Shown here: piece after piece, positions 1 to 6,934 of the stretch | Layout: each line of letters starts with the position of its first letter | How positions within the stretch are numbered: the stretch's first letter is position 1 | Source: Bacteroidales bacterium UBA4360 | GTDB lineage: Bacteria > Bacteroidota > Bacteroidia > Bacteroidales > UBA932 | NCBI GenBank assembly: GCA_002393945.1 | Contig: DGSO01000013.1 | Span: forward strand, 62,001-126,000 | DNA: 64,000 bases | Direction: 5' to 3' | Notes under the pieces: model-generated | The model's database searches: none | What the model was told of the DNA's origin: nothing | Seen by the model: only the letters and a program-made list of their open reading frames with translations | Made by a program: the position numbers and the translations under genes

Positions 1-583
1 GTTCCGGATCTATTGCGCCCACCCAGAGAGTAACGTCGTCATCCAATTTCTGGCAGAGCATGTCCACTGCATAATTGCTGGCAATAGGACATACTATATG
101 GATTTGTGACGGATGACCGCCGTCATGGATCAGTTTCTTGAGGACCACCTCTACTGATGCACCCGTGGCTATGAGGGTGTCGGAAAGGATGAGGACCTTT
201 CCTTCGAGTGAGGGCGTGGTGCAATAATCGGCCCGGATTTCAAAGTAATCTCCCTTGCCGTATTTTCTGAAGGCGGCAAGAAAGGCGGACTCTGCATGGT
301 CGAAGACCCTGAGGATGCCGTTATGGACGGGCAGGCCGGCCCTGAGGATGGTGGAAGCTACAATCTGGCTGTCGGGCGTGGATACCCTTGCGATGCCGAG
401 AGGAGTGGTGACGTCCTTCTCAGAATAGGTGAGAGTCTTGGAAATTTCGTATGCGAAAACTTCGCCCACCCTTTCGAGGTTGGTCCTGAAACGGAGGCTG
501 TCTTTCTGGATGCGGATGTCTCGCAGTTCTGCAATGAAACTGCCCAGGACGGAATTGGTCTCGCCAAGATTGATAACTTTCAT
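1..583 (-). CDS. upp: Uracil phosphoribosyltransferase, C-terminus cut by window edge
   Basis: Salvage enzyme that makes UMP from uracil and PRPP in the cytoplasm. I translated this frame by hand from the ATG at 583; it stays open to base 1, giving 194 residues of an enzyme usually about 210 long, so only the C-terminal tail is missing. The family landmarks are visible: the ILRAGLP segment (residues 79-85) and the PRPP-binding loop SDTLIATGAS (134-143). A Bacteroides-type -7 box lies at 610-617. It is transcribed in the same direction as radC behind it but has its own promoter. Identification is confident; the end of the protein cannot be checked. Confidence 0.93.
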   Translation of the reverse strand, partial: MKVINLGETNSVLGSFIAELRDIRIQKDSLRFRTNLERVGEVFAYEISKTLTYSEKDVTTPLGIARVSTPDSQIVASTILRAGLPVHNGILRVFDHAESAFLAAFRKYGKGDYFEIRADYCTTPSLEGKVLILSDTLIATGASVEVVLKKLIHDGGHPSQIHIVCPIASNYAVDMLCQKLDDDVTLWVGAIDPE

Positions 584-609
584 ACGAATGCTGATTAATC
601 TTCCTGAGA

Positions 610-617
610 CAAATATA
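610..617 (-). promoter_or_regulatory. -7 box of upp promoter
   Basis: The minus strand reads TATATTTG, matching the Bacteroides -7 consensus TAnnTTTG, 27 bases before the upp start codon. An ATTG about 20 nt further upstream (638-641), inside the radC 3' end, is a weak -33 candidate. Confidence 0.55.
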
Positions 618-636
618 TGAAAAAAAGTTCCAATTG

Positions 637-1326
637 TCAATGCATTTCGAAGACCTTTTCCTGGGCGAAGGAGAAGAAACTGCCGCCGGAGATGATAATG
701 TGGTCCAGAAGATATATTTCCATTACGCCGAGGGCCTTTTTTACGATGTCGGTCTGACGTACGTCTTCCTGTGAAGGGGAAACAGAGCCGCTGGGGTGAT
801 TGTGGACCAGTATGACTCCGGCCGCCTGTTTTTCAATTGCAAACCTTACTATGCGCTTTGTGTCGATAATGGTGTTCTCTATGCTCCCGGAGCATATCAT
901 TTTCTTGCTCAGGACATTGTTCCGCCTGTTCAGGAAAACCGCCCAGCATTCTTCGTGGTCGAGGTGCCTCATGACCGGAATCATCAGCCGGTAGATAAGT
1001 TCCGGCGAAGTCATGGCCTTCTTGTCTATGTCGGCCGATTCCTCCTTGGCCCTCATTCCCAGTTCCAGCGCCGCGGCGATGGTGATGGCTTTCACGCCGC
1101 CGATTCCCTTTTGCCGGATGAGCTTTTCGAGCGGCATGGCCACAAGGTTCACCAGCTTCCCGTCTGCGGCGGAAAGCAGCTCCTGGGCTACCTGTGTTAC
1201 ATTGTTGTCTCTGGTTCCGCTGCCAATAAGTATGGCGAGAAGTTCTGTGGAACTCAGGTACCTTGCTCCCAAGCGGAGCATTCTCTCGCGCGGCCTGTCC
1301 TCAGGACGCAAATCTTTTATTTTCAT
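637..1326 (-). CDS. radC: RadC family JAB/MPN domain protein
   Basis: RadC proteins carry a JAMM metalloprotease-like fold; their cellular role is unsettled despite the historical link to DNA repair. The 229-residue product has an N-terminal helix-hairpin-helix-like segment (GIGGVKA, about residues 75-81) and the JAMM zinc signature HNHPSG (175-180) followed by an Asp eight residues later. I chose the ATG at 1326 because it starts the conserved MKIKDL N-terminus; a longer reading to 1350 adds eight unconserved residues. A -7 box lies at 1376-1383. The gene runs with upp but each has a promoter. Confidence 0.93.
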   Translation of the reverse strand: MKIKDLRPEDRPRERMLRLGARYLSSTELLAILIGSGTRDNNVTQVAQELLSAADGKLVNLVAMPLEKLIRQKGIGGVKAITIAAALELGMRAKEESADIDKKAMTSPELIYRLMIPVMRHLDHEECWAVFLNRRNNVLSKKMICSGSIENTIIDTKRIVRFAIEKQAAGVILVHNHPSGSVSPSQEDVRQTDIVKKALGVMEIYLLDHIIISGGSFFSFAQEKVFEMH

Positions 1327-1375
1327 GGCTCTTAGAATAAGGGGAGCCACAAAAACGCCAAACTCTGTCTGAGGG

Positions 1376-1383
1376 CAAAGATA
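1376..1383 (-). promoter_or_regulatory. -7 box of radC promoter
   Basis: Minus-strand TATCTTTG, a consensus Bacteroides -7 element, 50 bases upstream of the radC ATG. It lies in the short gap after the stop codon of the upstream carboxyltransferase gene. Confidence 0.55.
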
Positions 1384-1390
1384 ATAAAAA

Positions 1391-3175
1391 CTATTGAATG
1401 AACGCTATCAACTGCGCCTTTTGGACGTTTTCTCCCTGTTTTGCAGGAGCAGCCACGATGATTCCGTCCACGGCGGCAACGATCTCTTCCATTCCATAGA
1501 ATGTCTGAACATAGCCGATTACCTCTCCGGCCTTGACCTTCTTCCCGGTGACGGGAGCCATCGAGGAGTCAATGGTGTCTATCTCCCACAGGAGTTTTCC
1601 CTTTGCGGGGCACTGGACAGGTGTAGCCTTGGGATAACGGGATACAATCTCGTCTACATTGAAGGCGGGTATTTCTACAACCGGCCTCTCTATGACGATA
1701 GGAGCCCCGGCCTTTGCCTTCATTTCTGCAAGCTCTTTGTTGAAGCGCTCCTTGGCGATGCCGCTGCGGTAATCCAGATACTGGCGCTCATGCATTGCAA
1801 GTTCGAAGAGCTCTTCGTCGTCTTCGCCGTAGTCCCAACCCTTTTCATCCATCATCGCACGGTACTTGGGAAGTTCATCGGGGTAGTTGTCCTGAGGATT
1901 TCCGGTAGAGAATTCCATACCCTTTTCCTTTGCCAGGGCAACTATTTCAGGAGCGAGTTCTCCGGGAAGCTTACCCATGTCGCCCAGAATCATTCCCCAA
2001 GTGTCCTTGTCGATGGTAGACCAGCGGGGCTTGTCCTGAAGCATGTTGAAGAGGTTCATCAGGGCCGTATTCTTGACATACTGGCTGAACGGAGTCACGA
2101 GCGGCGGGTAGCCAAGCCTTGGCCATACGTATTCCACTTCTTCGAACAGTTTCACCATGAGGGTGTCAAGAGATATTTCAGGGCGGCCGTGCGCTCTCTG
2201 GGTTGCATTGATTGCCCCCTGGAAGCCTTTGAGGTCGGCCATCATGGAACCCATCATGCCGCCGGGGAGACCGCAGCCCACAAGCAGGGATGTCATCTTG
2301 GCATTGGACGGGTTGATCCAGTAACCCAGGAAATCGTCAATGAACTTCTGGGTAAGGCGCCTTACCTCCATGTATGCGTCCATGTTGAGGTCCTTTACGA
2401 GGAAACCGTCGCAGCGGAGCATTTCGCGGATGGTGATGACATCAGGATGCACCTTGCCCCAGGAAAGGGGCTCTACGGCGACGTCCAGATAATCGGCACC
2501 GGCGCGTGCAACCTCGAGCATGGAAGCCGTGGAGAAGCCGGGGCCGGTGTGTCCGTGGTACTGGACCTTGATATGGGGGTATTTTTTCTTGATGCTGGCT
2601 ACAAGCTGTCCAAGGAGGTTGGGGCGGCCTATGCCAGCCATGTCCTTGAGGCAGATTTCATCGGCACCGTAAGCGACAACCTTGTCGACGATGTCCATGT
2701 AGTATTCGACGGTGTGGATAGGGGAGTAGGTGATGGAAAGGGCAACCTGGGAGATCATTCCGCCCTTCTTTGCACCTTCGACGCTGCCTTTGAGGTTGCG
2801 GTGGTCGTTGAGGCCGCAGAAAGAACGTGCGATGTCCGTGCCCTGTTTCTTTTTCACCTTGAACATGAGTTCCCTCACATCCAGCGGTACAGGATTCATC
2901 CTCAGGGCATTCAGACCCCTTTCAAGCATGTGCGTCTGGATTCCGGCCTTGTGGAAAGGTGCAGTCCATGCACGGACAGCCTTGTTGGGATTCTCTCCGA
3001 AGAGCAGATTCACCTGTTCGAATGCTCCTCCGTTTGTTTCGACACGGTCGAAGCACCCCATGTCAATGATTGCCGGGGCTACTTCTACAAGCTGGTCAAC
3101 CCTGGGAACGTATTTTCCCGAACTCTGCCACATATCCCTGTACACCAGGGAAAACTTTATTTCACGCTTTGACAT
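1391..3175 (-). CDS. Pyruvate/oxaloacetate carboxyltransferase with degenerate biotinyl domain
   Basis: Resembles the carboxyltransferase subunit of pyruvate carboxylase and the alpha subunit of oxaloacetate decarboxylase. The 594-residue protein opens with an HMGL-like TIM barrel: the RDMWQS motif (residues 13-18), a CLKDMAG segment carrying the active-site lysine, and the metal-site HGHTGPG. The conserved carboxylase middle domain follows. The C-terminus looks like a shortened biotinyl domain, but where the biotinylated motif AMKM is expected the sequence reads FYGM, so the acceptor lysine is a glycine (codon 1493-1495). No biotin carboxylase or membrane decarboxylase subunits lie nearby. 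Start: ATG at 3175, before the conserved SKREIKF; the frame upstream has only a TTG. The exact reaction is uncertain. Confidence 0.85.
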   Translation of the reverse strand: MSKREIKFSLVYRDMWQSSGKYVPRVDQLVEVAPAIIDMGCFDRVETNGGAFEQVNLLFGENPNKAVRAWTAPFHKAGIQTHMLERGLNALRMNPVPLDVRELMFKVKKKQGTDIARSFCGLNDHRNLKGSVEGAKKGGMISQVALSITYSPIHTVEYYMDIVDKVVAYGADEICLKDMAGIGRPNLLGQLVASIKKKYPHIKVQYHGHTGPGFSTASMLEVARAGADYLDVAVEPLSWGKVHPDVITIREMLRCDGFLVKDLNMDAYMEVRRLTQKFIDDFLGYWINPSNAKMTSLLVGCGLPGGMMGSMMADLKGFQGAINATQRAHGRPEISLDTLMVKLFEEVEYVWPRLGYPPLVTPFSQYVKNTALMNLFNMLQDKPRWSTIDKDTWGMILGDMGKLPGELAPEIVALAKEKGMEFSTGNPQDNYPDELPKYRAMMDEKGWDYGEDDEELFELAMHERQYLDYRSGIAKERFNKELAEMKAKAGAPIVIERPVVEIPAFNVDEIVSRYPKATPVQCPAKGKLLWEIDTIDSSMAPVTGKKVKAGEVIGYVQTFYGMEEIVAAVDGIIVAAPAKQGENVQKAQLIAFIQ

Positions 3176-3224
3176 AGCATTATTTTTCCTATCAGACAAA
3201 TTTCGTCATTATTTGCGTGAAATG

Positions 3225-3232
3225 CAAAAATA
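3225..3232 (-). promoter_or_regulatory. -7 box upstream of carboxyltransferase gene
   Basis: Minus-strand TATTTTTG fits TAnnTTTG and lies 50 bases before the ATG at 3175. No convincing -33 TTTG was seen at the right distance. Confidence 0.45.
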
Positions 3233-3260
3233 CTTAACGCGTCCAACCCCTGGCTGTCCG

Positions 3261-5045
3261 TCAGAAAAACAGGTGCCAGAGCCACAGGACGGCTTTCCAA
3301 ATCCATTTGGCAATGGCCAGTATCGTGAAGATAATCATCACGGTGGCAATAAGGAGGAACCTCACCACCAGCCATGTCAGATATCCCACCCAGGAGGTAA
3401 TGACCGACAGTCCGAAGTAATTGGCGGCCAGAAGCACTGCCAGAATAATCACGGAAATAAGCAGGTAAATGCCGATTCCGGACAGCACGTATCCGAATAC
3501 GGTCCTGAACTTTGCCTTGCTGTGGTCCGACAGGTTCAGCATTACCTTGGCAATCCAAAGAAGCACCAGGAACAGGATGCACTGAATAGCGGGGAGCCAT
3601 GCGTACGGCGGCCAGGTGGGGTCATTCGTGAAGAAGGCATACTTGGCTACGGGGTTCAGGTCACTGTAGAAATTGTAGAGGAACGGAGTGACAAAAAGCG
3701 CGATGAGCCAAAAGGTTAGGTCCGTGCCCAGATTATACAGGGTGTTCAGATGCTTGGTTACGAGGTCTTTCAGGCTGTTGATTCTGGCTCCGCTGCCATA
3801 GACGTTCAGATCTTCGGCCTGGTCCAGGAGTTTGCGGGCTTTGATGGTCCCCAGTCCTCCGAGCTTCTTGTCGGCCTCCTTGAGGATTTTTGCGGCATAT
3901 TCAGTGATGGGGGAGACTCCCGCCATAAACTGGTCCCTGTAGATAACGCCGTTGTATCGTTTGCCCTTGTATGTGTATTCTACCCACCAGGCTTCGCAGC
4001 GCAGGATGTCGGCTTTCTGGAAGAGGATATGGCAGGTGTCGCTTACCCTCCCCGCGTGCAGGGCAATCATGGAGTCCAGTTTCGCAGCCATTTCGCTTTC
4101 GCCGGTGAAGATGCCTTTGCCTATGGCAGGAGCCTGAAATTCGAACATCCATTCGCCTTTGTAGCCTCCCTTTTTGTCCATAATCTCGGCAACACCTGCC
4201 ACCTTTTCATCATGGAAATAGGCCTTCAGGATCTCGTCCTTGAGTTCCTGGTCAATCGTAAGGCAGTGTACATTTTTTCCATAACCCTGGCAGGTGCTGC
4301 AGGTAATGTCTCCCCGGCCGTTGCACTGTCCGCAGGTCAGGCTTCCTCTGCCACCGCAGTTTGAACATGTCTTGGTACCTCTTCCGCTGCAGGATGAACA
4401 GGTGTGTTTGCCGCTTCCACCGCAGGATGAGCAGCTCACGGTCTTGTATGCCAGACGTGAAGAATATATCGGAGTGGATCCGTCATAGCCGGAAATGTAT
4501 CTTTCAGAGTACGATACCTGTCTTTTGCCGCTGCCGCCGCAGGAGGAACAGGAGGTAGAGCCTTTTCCGCCGCAGGATGAACAGCGGATCGAGCCGCTTC
4601 CGCCGCATGAGGAGCAGGTGATGTCTCCTCGGCCGCCGCAGTTCGGACAGGTTACCCGTCCTCTGCCTCCGCAGGGGTCGCAGGTCTCTACATGATGTGA
4701 GCCAGTGACTTCAAAGCTCTTTCCGTTGTGGACGAATTTCTCCGTGGTAAGAAGGCTGTACGACCAGGCATTTACGTCAGAGGCCCTGTAGATGCTTCTT
4801 GAGGCAAAACTGCCGCCTTTGTATGGGTATTGCCTGGTATTGATGGGACGTTGGTCAAACTGGGAATGAAGCTCGACTACGTAGATTGGGCACAGCTCGT
4901 ATTTCTCAAGGGTTATGGAGTCTCCATAACTGCCGAAAGGGTGTCCTTTTGAATTTGCGGCATACTCGTTCACCAGGTTTTTCACCCTGTCGCGGGCCTC
5001 CTGGTCTATGGTGAGAATCCGGTTGCGGATGAACTTGTCTTCCAT
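3261..5045 (-). CDS. Membrane protein with ten DnaJ-type CxxCxGxG zinc motifs
   Basis: Not a recognised named protein. The 594 residues fall into three parts: an N-terminal soluble region (1-120), ten CxxCxGxG motifs in two blocks of five (about residues 122-173 and 204-256) separated by a 30-residue linker, then a further soluble region and four or five hydrophobic segments from about 430 to the end. DnaJ has four such motifs folding into two zinc centres, so five centres are possible here. No J domain and no signal peptide are present, so the zinc region should be cytoplasmic. The gene follows the lipoprotein gene at 5048-5572 after two bases, so they are probably co-transcribed. Function unknown; a chaperone-like or protein-binding scaffold is a guess. 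Confidence 0.85.
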   Translation of the reverse strand: MEDKFIRNRILTIDQEARDRVKNLVNEYAANSKGHPFGSYGDSITLEKYELCPIYVVELHSQFDQRPINTRQYPYKGGSFASRSIYRASDVNAWSYSLLTTEKFVHNGKSFEVTGSHHVETCDPCGGRGRVTCPNCGGRGDITCSSCGGSGSIRCSSCGGKGSTSCSSCGGSGKRQVSYSERYISGYDGSTPIYSSRLAYKTVSCSSCGGSGKHTCSSCSGRGTKTCSNCGGRGSLTCGQCNGRGDITCSTCQGYGKNVHCLTIDQELKDEILKAYFHDEKVAGVAEIMDKKGGYKGEWMFEFQAPAIGKGIFTGESEMAAKLDSMIALHAGRVSDTCHILFQKADILRCEAWWVEYTYKGKRYNGVIYRDQFMAGVSPITEYAAKILKEADKKLGGLGTIKARKLLDQAEDLNVYGSGARINSLKDLVTKHLNTLYNLGTDLTFWLIALFVTPFLYNFYSDLNPVAKYAFFTNDPTWPPYAWLPAIQCILFLVLLWIAKVMLNLSDHSKAKFRTVFGYVLSGIGIYLLISVIILAVLLAANYFGLSVITSWVGYLTWLVVRFLLIATVMIIFTILAIAKWIWKAVLWLWHLFF

Positions 5046-5047
5046 GG

Positions 5048-5572
5048 CTACATTTTTTTAGGTGAAATGAAGAATGCCTTGATCACCCTTACGGTGAAAA
5101 TGATTACGAACAGGAGAAGGACTACTATGAAGTAGGCCGTAAGTGAGGTGCTATATCCGTCTCCGGGGAGATTGTCTCCTGTGTAGGAAATACGTTCGAG
5201 GAGATTGGCCCTTGAGTCTGCAAGGGCTGTAGAATCGGCCTTGGCGGCTTTCTTTTCGGCCTCTTCCTTTTTGAGCTTCTCCTCCTTCTGAAGTTTTTCC
5301 GCATACTTCAGGCGAGAGGCCTTGTCTGCCGCCTGAGCATAAGTATCCTTGTACTCGGAAATGAATTTGCCGATGGAGATTCTCTCAAACGGAGATGCGA
5401 TCTTCTCCAACGCCGACTTTGTAAAGAGCGAGTCGGTAGGAATGGAAGCGTCTCTGGTGCGCAGGGCTTCCTGCTGTACTGGATCTGTGATTTTCTCCCT
5501 CTTGGACTTCGAACACGACACTGTGCCAATGACCGCGAGCGCTATCAGGACTATTAGGTGGAACCGTTTCAT
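5048..5572 (-). CDS. Lipoprotein-like protein with C-terminal membrane segment
   Basis: The 174-residue product begins with a signal peptide ending in a lipobox-like GTVSC (Cys20), then a Lys/Glu/Ala-rich stretch predicted to be helical (about residues 80-115), and ends with a strongly hydrophobic segment (about 145-168) and a short basic tail. A lipidated N-terminus plus a C-terminal transmembrane helix is an unusual combination; alternatively the N-terminus is an uncleaved anchor. It lies two bases before the ten-zinc-motif membrane protein gene, which suggests the two proteins work together. I do not recognise the family. Confidence 0.75.
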   Translation of the reverse strand: MKRFHLIVLIALAVIGTVSCSKSKREKITDPVQQEALRTRDASIPTDSLFTKSALEKIASPFERISIGKFISEYKDTYAQAADKASRLKYAEKLQKEEKLKKEEAEKKAAKADSTALADSRANLLERISYTGDNLPGDGYSTSLTAYFIVVLLLFVIIFTVRVIKAFFISPKKM

Positions 5573-5596
5573 ATACAGGCGTTAATATGGTTTCCA

Positions 5597-5628
5597 CAAA
5601 AATATAAAATGCTTTTTTAAAAAGCAAT
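5597..5628 (-). promoter_or_regulatory. Promoter of the 5048-5572 / 3261-5045 operon
   Basis: Minus-strand TATTTTTG (5597-5604) with ATTG 20 nt upstream (5625-5628), a near-consensus Bacteroides promoter just before the ATG at 5572. Confidence 0.5.
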
Positions 5629-5643
5629 ATCCCACGGTATAAA

Positions 5644-5678
5644 CCAGAGAAAGCAGGCTTTTGGCCTGCTTTCTCTGG
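5644..5678 (-). terminator. Terminator hairpin of tRNA-His
   Basis: Perfect 15-bp inverted repeat (5644-5658 with 5664-5678, 5-nt loop) directly after the tRNA on the minus strand. Only a weak T-run (TTTATA) follows. The first stem base is the tRNA discriminator position. Confidence 0.75.
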
Positions 5679-5751
5679 GTGGATGATGGGGCTCGAACCC
5701 ACGACACTCGGAACCACAATCCGATGCTCTACCAGCTGAACTACATCCACC
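5678..5751 (-). tRNA. tRNA-His (GTG)
   Basis: Full cloverleaf on the minus strand. The acceptor arms GTGGATG and CATCCAC pair, the anticodon loop TTGTGGT gives anticodon GTG, and the T-loop TTCGAGC is normal. The His hallmarks are encoded: an extra G at position -1 (base 5751) opposite C73 (base 5678). A complete CCA is not encoded. Confidence 0.95.
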
Positions 5752-5762
5752 ATTTGGGACTG

Positions 5763-5793
5763 CAAATGTAGTTATTTTTTCTGTGATTGCAAA
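5763..5793 (-). promoter_or_regulatory. Promoter of tRNA-His
   Basis: Minus-strand TTTG (5790-5793), 19-nt spacer, TACATTTG (5763-5770): an exact match to the Bacteroides housekeeping promoter, 12 bases before the tRNA. Confidence 0.8.
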
Positions 5794-5810
5794 AAAAACT
5801 TTCAGAACCC

Positions 5811-6479
5811 CTATCTTCCGGAGTATAAACGTGCATTTTTCTTTATGACGGAGTACTTGCCTTCTTTGTCGAAGGTGAGAATGTCGCATTGGAGGAAAAC
5901 GTCATTGGTTGTATTGGCGTCGAAAATGCCCTCAAGAGGGAAACTGTAAATGCGGACGTAATCTTTAAGGAGGTCGGCGCTCATCTCGACCGGATTCTCG
6001 CCGTTGCCCTCATGCCTTAGGTAGAAATTGAGCACTGTGCCTTCCTTGTTGTATCCGAGGGTTATGTCGTGCGGACAGTCTGTCTCAGGTTTGGCATAGT
6101 AGCTCAAGACAATGTTCAGGTAGCCCCTTGCAGTTATGCTGGCATCCTGGATTACAACGGGGTCCAGGGACGCTTCATCCTCTGCGGGCGTGTAAGGCAC
6201 CGGAGTCTGGATTATTACGTTGTTGTAGGCTTTGAGCGTGATGTCAAGGTTCCTGTTCACGATGTCAAACTGGGCGAGAAACCTTTTCCCGTCGGTCTTC
6301 CAGCCCTTGTCTGTCAAGTCTTCAGTTACATTGAACAGGTTGCCGTAGTCGTCAATCATGGATTCTCCATCGACGGTGACGAATTCGTTGAGGTTGGTGA
6401 CGGTGTACACATCGTCTCCAAGATTGCAGGACGTCATCAGAAAGAGGCCTGCGAGTGCTGCAAGAATCAGTCGTTTCAT
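5811..6479 (-). CDS. Lipoprotein, possibly NigD-like
   Basis: A 222-residue secreted protein with a signal peptide and lipobox (MTSC, Cys18), followed by an Asp-rich start typical of small Bacteroidales lipoproteins. The overall shape, a small N-terminal beta domain (about 25-80) and a longer C-terminal beta domain, recalls NigD-like proteins, but I make this link from general appearance only. Its ATG overlaps the stop of the Fur-family gene by four bases (ATGA), so it is the last gene of the recN-fur-lipoprotein run. Function unknown. Confidence 0.7.
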   Translation of the reverse strand: MKRLILAALAGLFLMTSCNLGDDVYTVTNLNEFVTVDGESMIDDYGNLFNVTEDLTDKGWKTDGKRFLAQFDIVNRNLDITLKAYNNVIIQTPVPYTPAEDEASLDPVVIQDASITARGYLNIVLSYYAKPETDCPHDITLGYNKEGTVLNFYLRHEGNGENPVEMSADLLKDYVRIYSFPLEGIFDANTTNDVFLQCDILTFDKEGKYSVIKKNARLYSGR

Positions 6480-6934
6480 ATGCTTTTGTTCCTTTTTGTA
6501 GGGCGTGCTATCAGTTGGATGTCTATGTCTTCAACCGAGAAGCCCTTGAATTTTCTCCTTTTCAGGTGTGTTGTGACAAGAGTGGCCAGGTCTTCGTCTT
6601 CCAGGTCCCTCCACGTGTGGTTTTCCCTGTCGTACATATGTATATGCCGGCTGGAGATTACGTCGAAATACATCTTGTTGGTCGCCGACATCCTCCTGCC
6701 GTATATGTGGAAATCGGCAAGCTGGGACAGGATGTTGTATACTGACGAGACGGTCACATGCACCCCTTTCTTCTCCAGCTCATCCTTCACCATGTCTGCC
6801 GATGCATGCACAAGCCCCATCATGGCATCATGGACGGCCAGTCTCTGCCTGGTAGCCTTGAGCTTATGCTTCCTGAGCTGCTGCCGGAATTCCTCCATCC
6901 CCGGGACGGGACGTGTATGTGCCGATGCGCTCAT
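6476..6934 (-). CDS. Fur-family transcriptional regulator
   Basis: A 152-residue winged-helix repressor of the Fur superfamily. The N-terminal DNA-binding half is clear: KATRQRLAVHDAM (about residues 26-38), then the recognition helix region TVSSVYNILSQLAD (60-73). The C-terminal metal-binding half is poorly conserved: the usual HHHFHCxxC segment reads SRHIHMYDRENH, with no CxxC pairs, so the structural zinc site appears absent. Which metal or peroxide signal it senses cannot be told. It overlaps recN (6931-6934) and the downstream lipoprotein (6476-6479) by ATGA, so it is translationally coupled to both. Confidence 0.85.
   Translation of the reverse strand: MSASAHTRPVPGMEEFRQQLRKHKLKATRQRLAVHDAMMGLVHASADMVKDELEKKGVHVTVSSVYNILSQLADFHIYGRRMSATNKMYFDVISSRHIHMYDRENHTWRDLEDEDLATLVTTHLKRRKFKGFSVEDIDIQLIARPTKRNKSI

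Noticed and set aside
1394..3172. Long plus-strand open frame of 592 codons
   Set aside because: It is fully antisense to the carboxyltransferase gene, its translation is rich in His, Val and Leu without any domain, and the minus-strand product has clear family motifs.
4277..4682. Regular short repeats that could look like a CRISPR array
   Set aside because: They are the codons of ten CxxCxGxG zinc motifs in one reading frame; spacing is protein-driven, spacers are not unique and the repeats are not palindromic.
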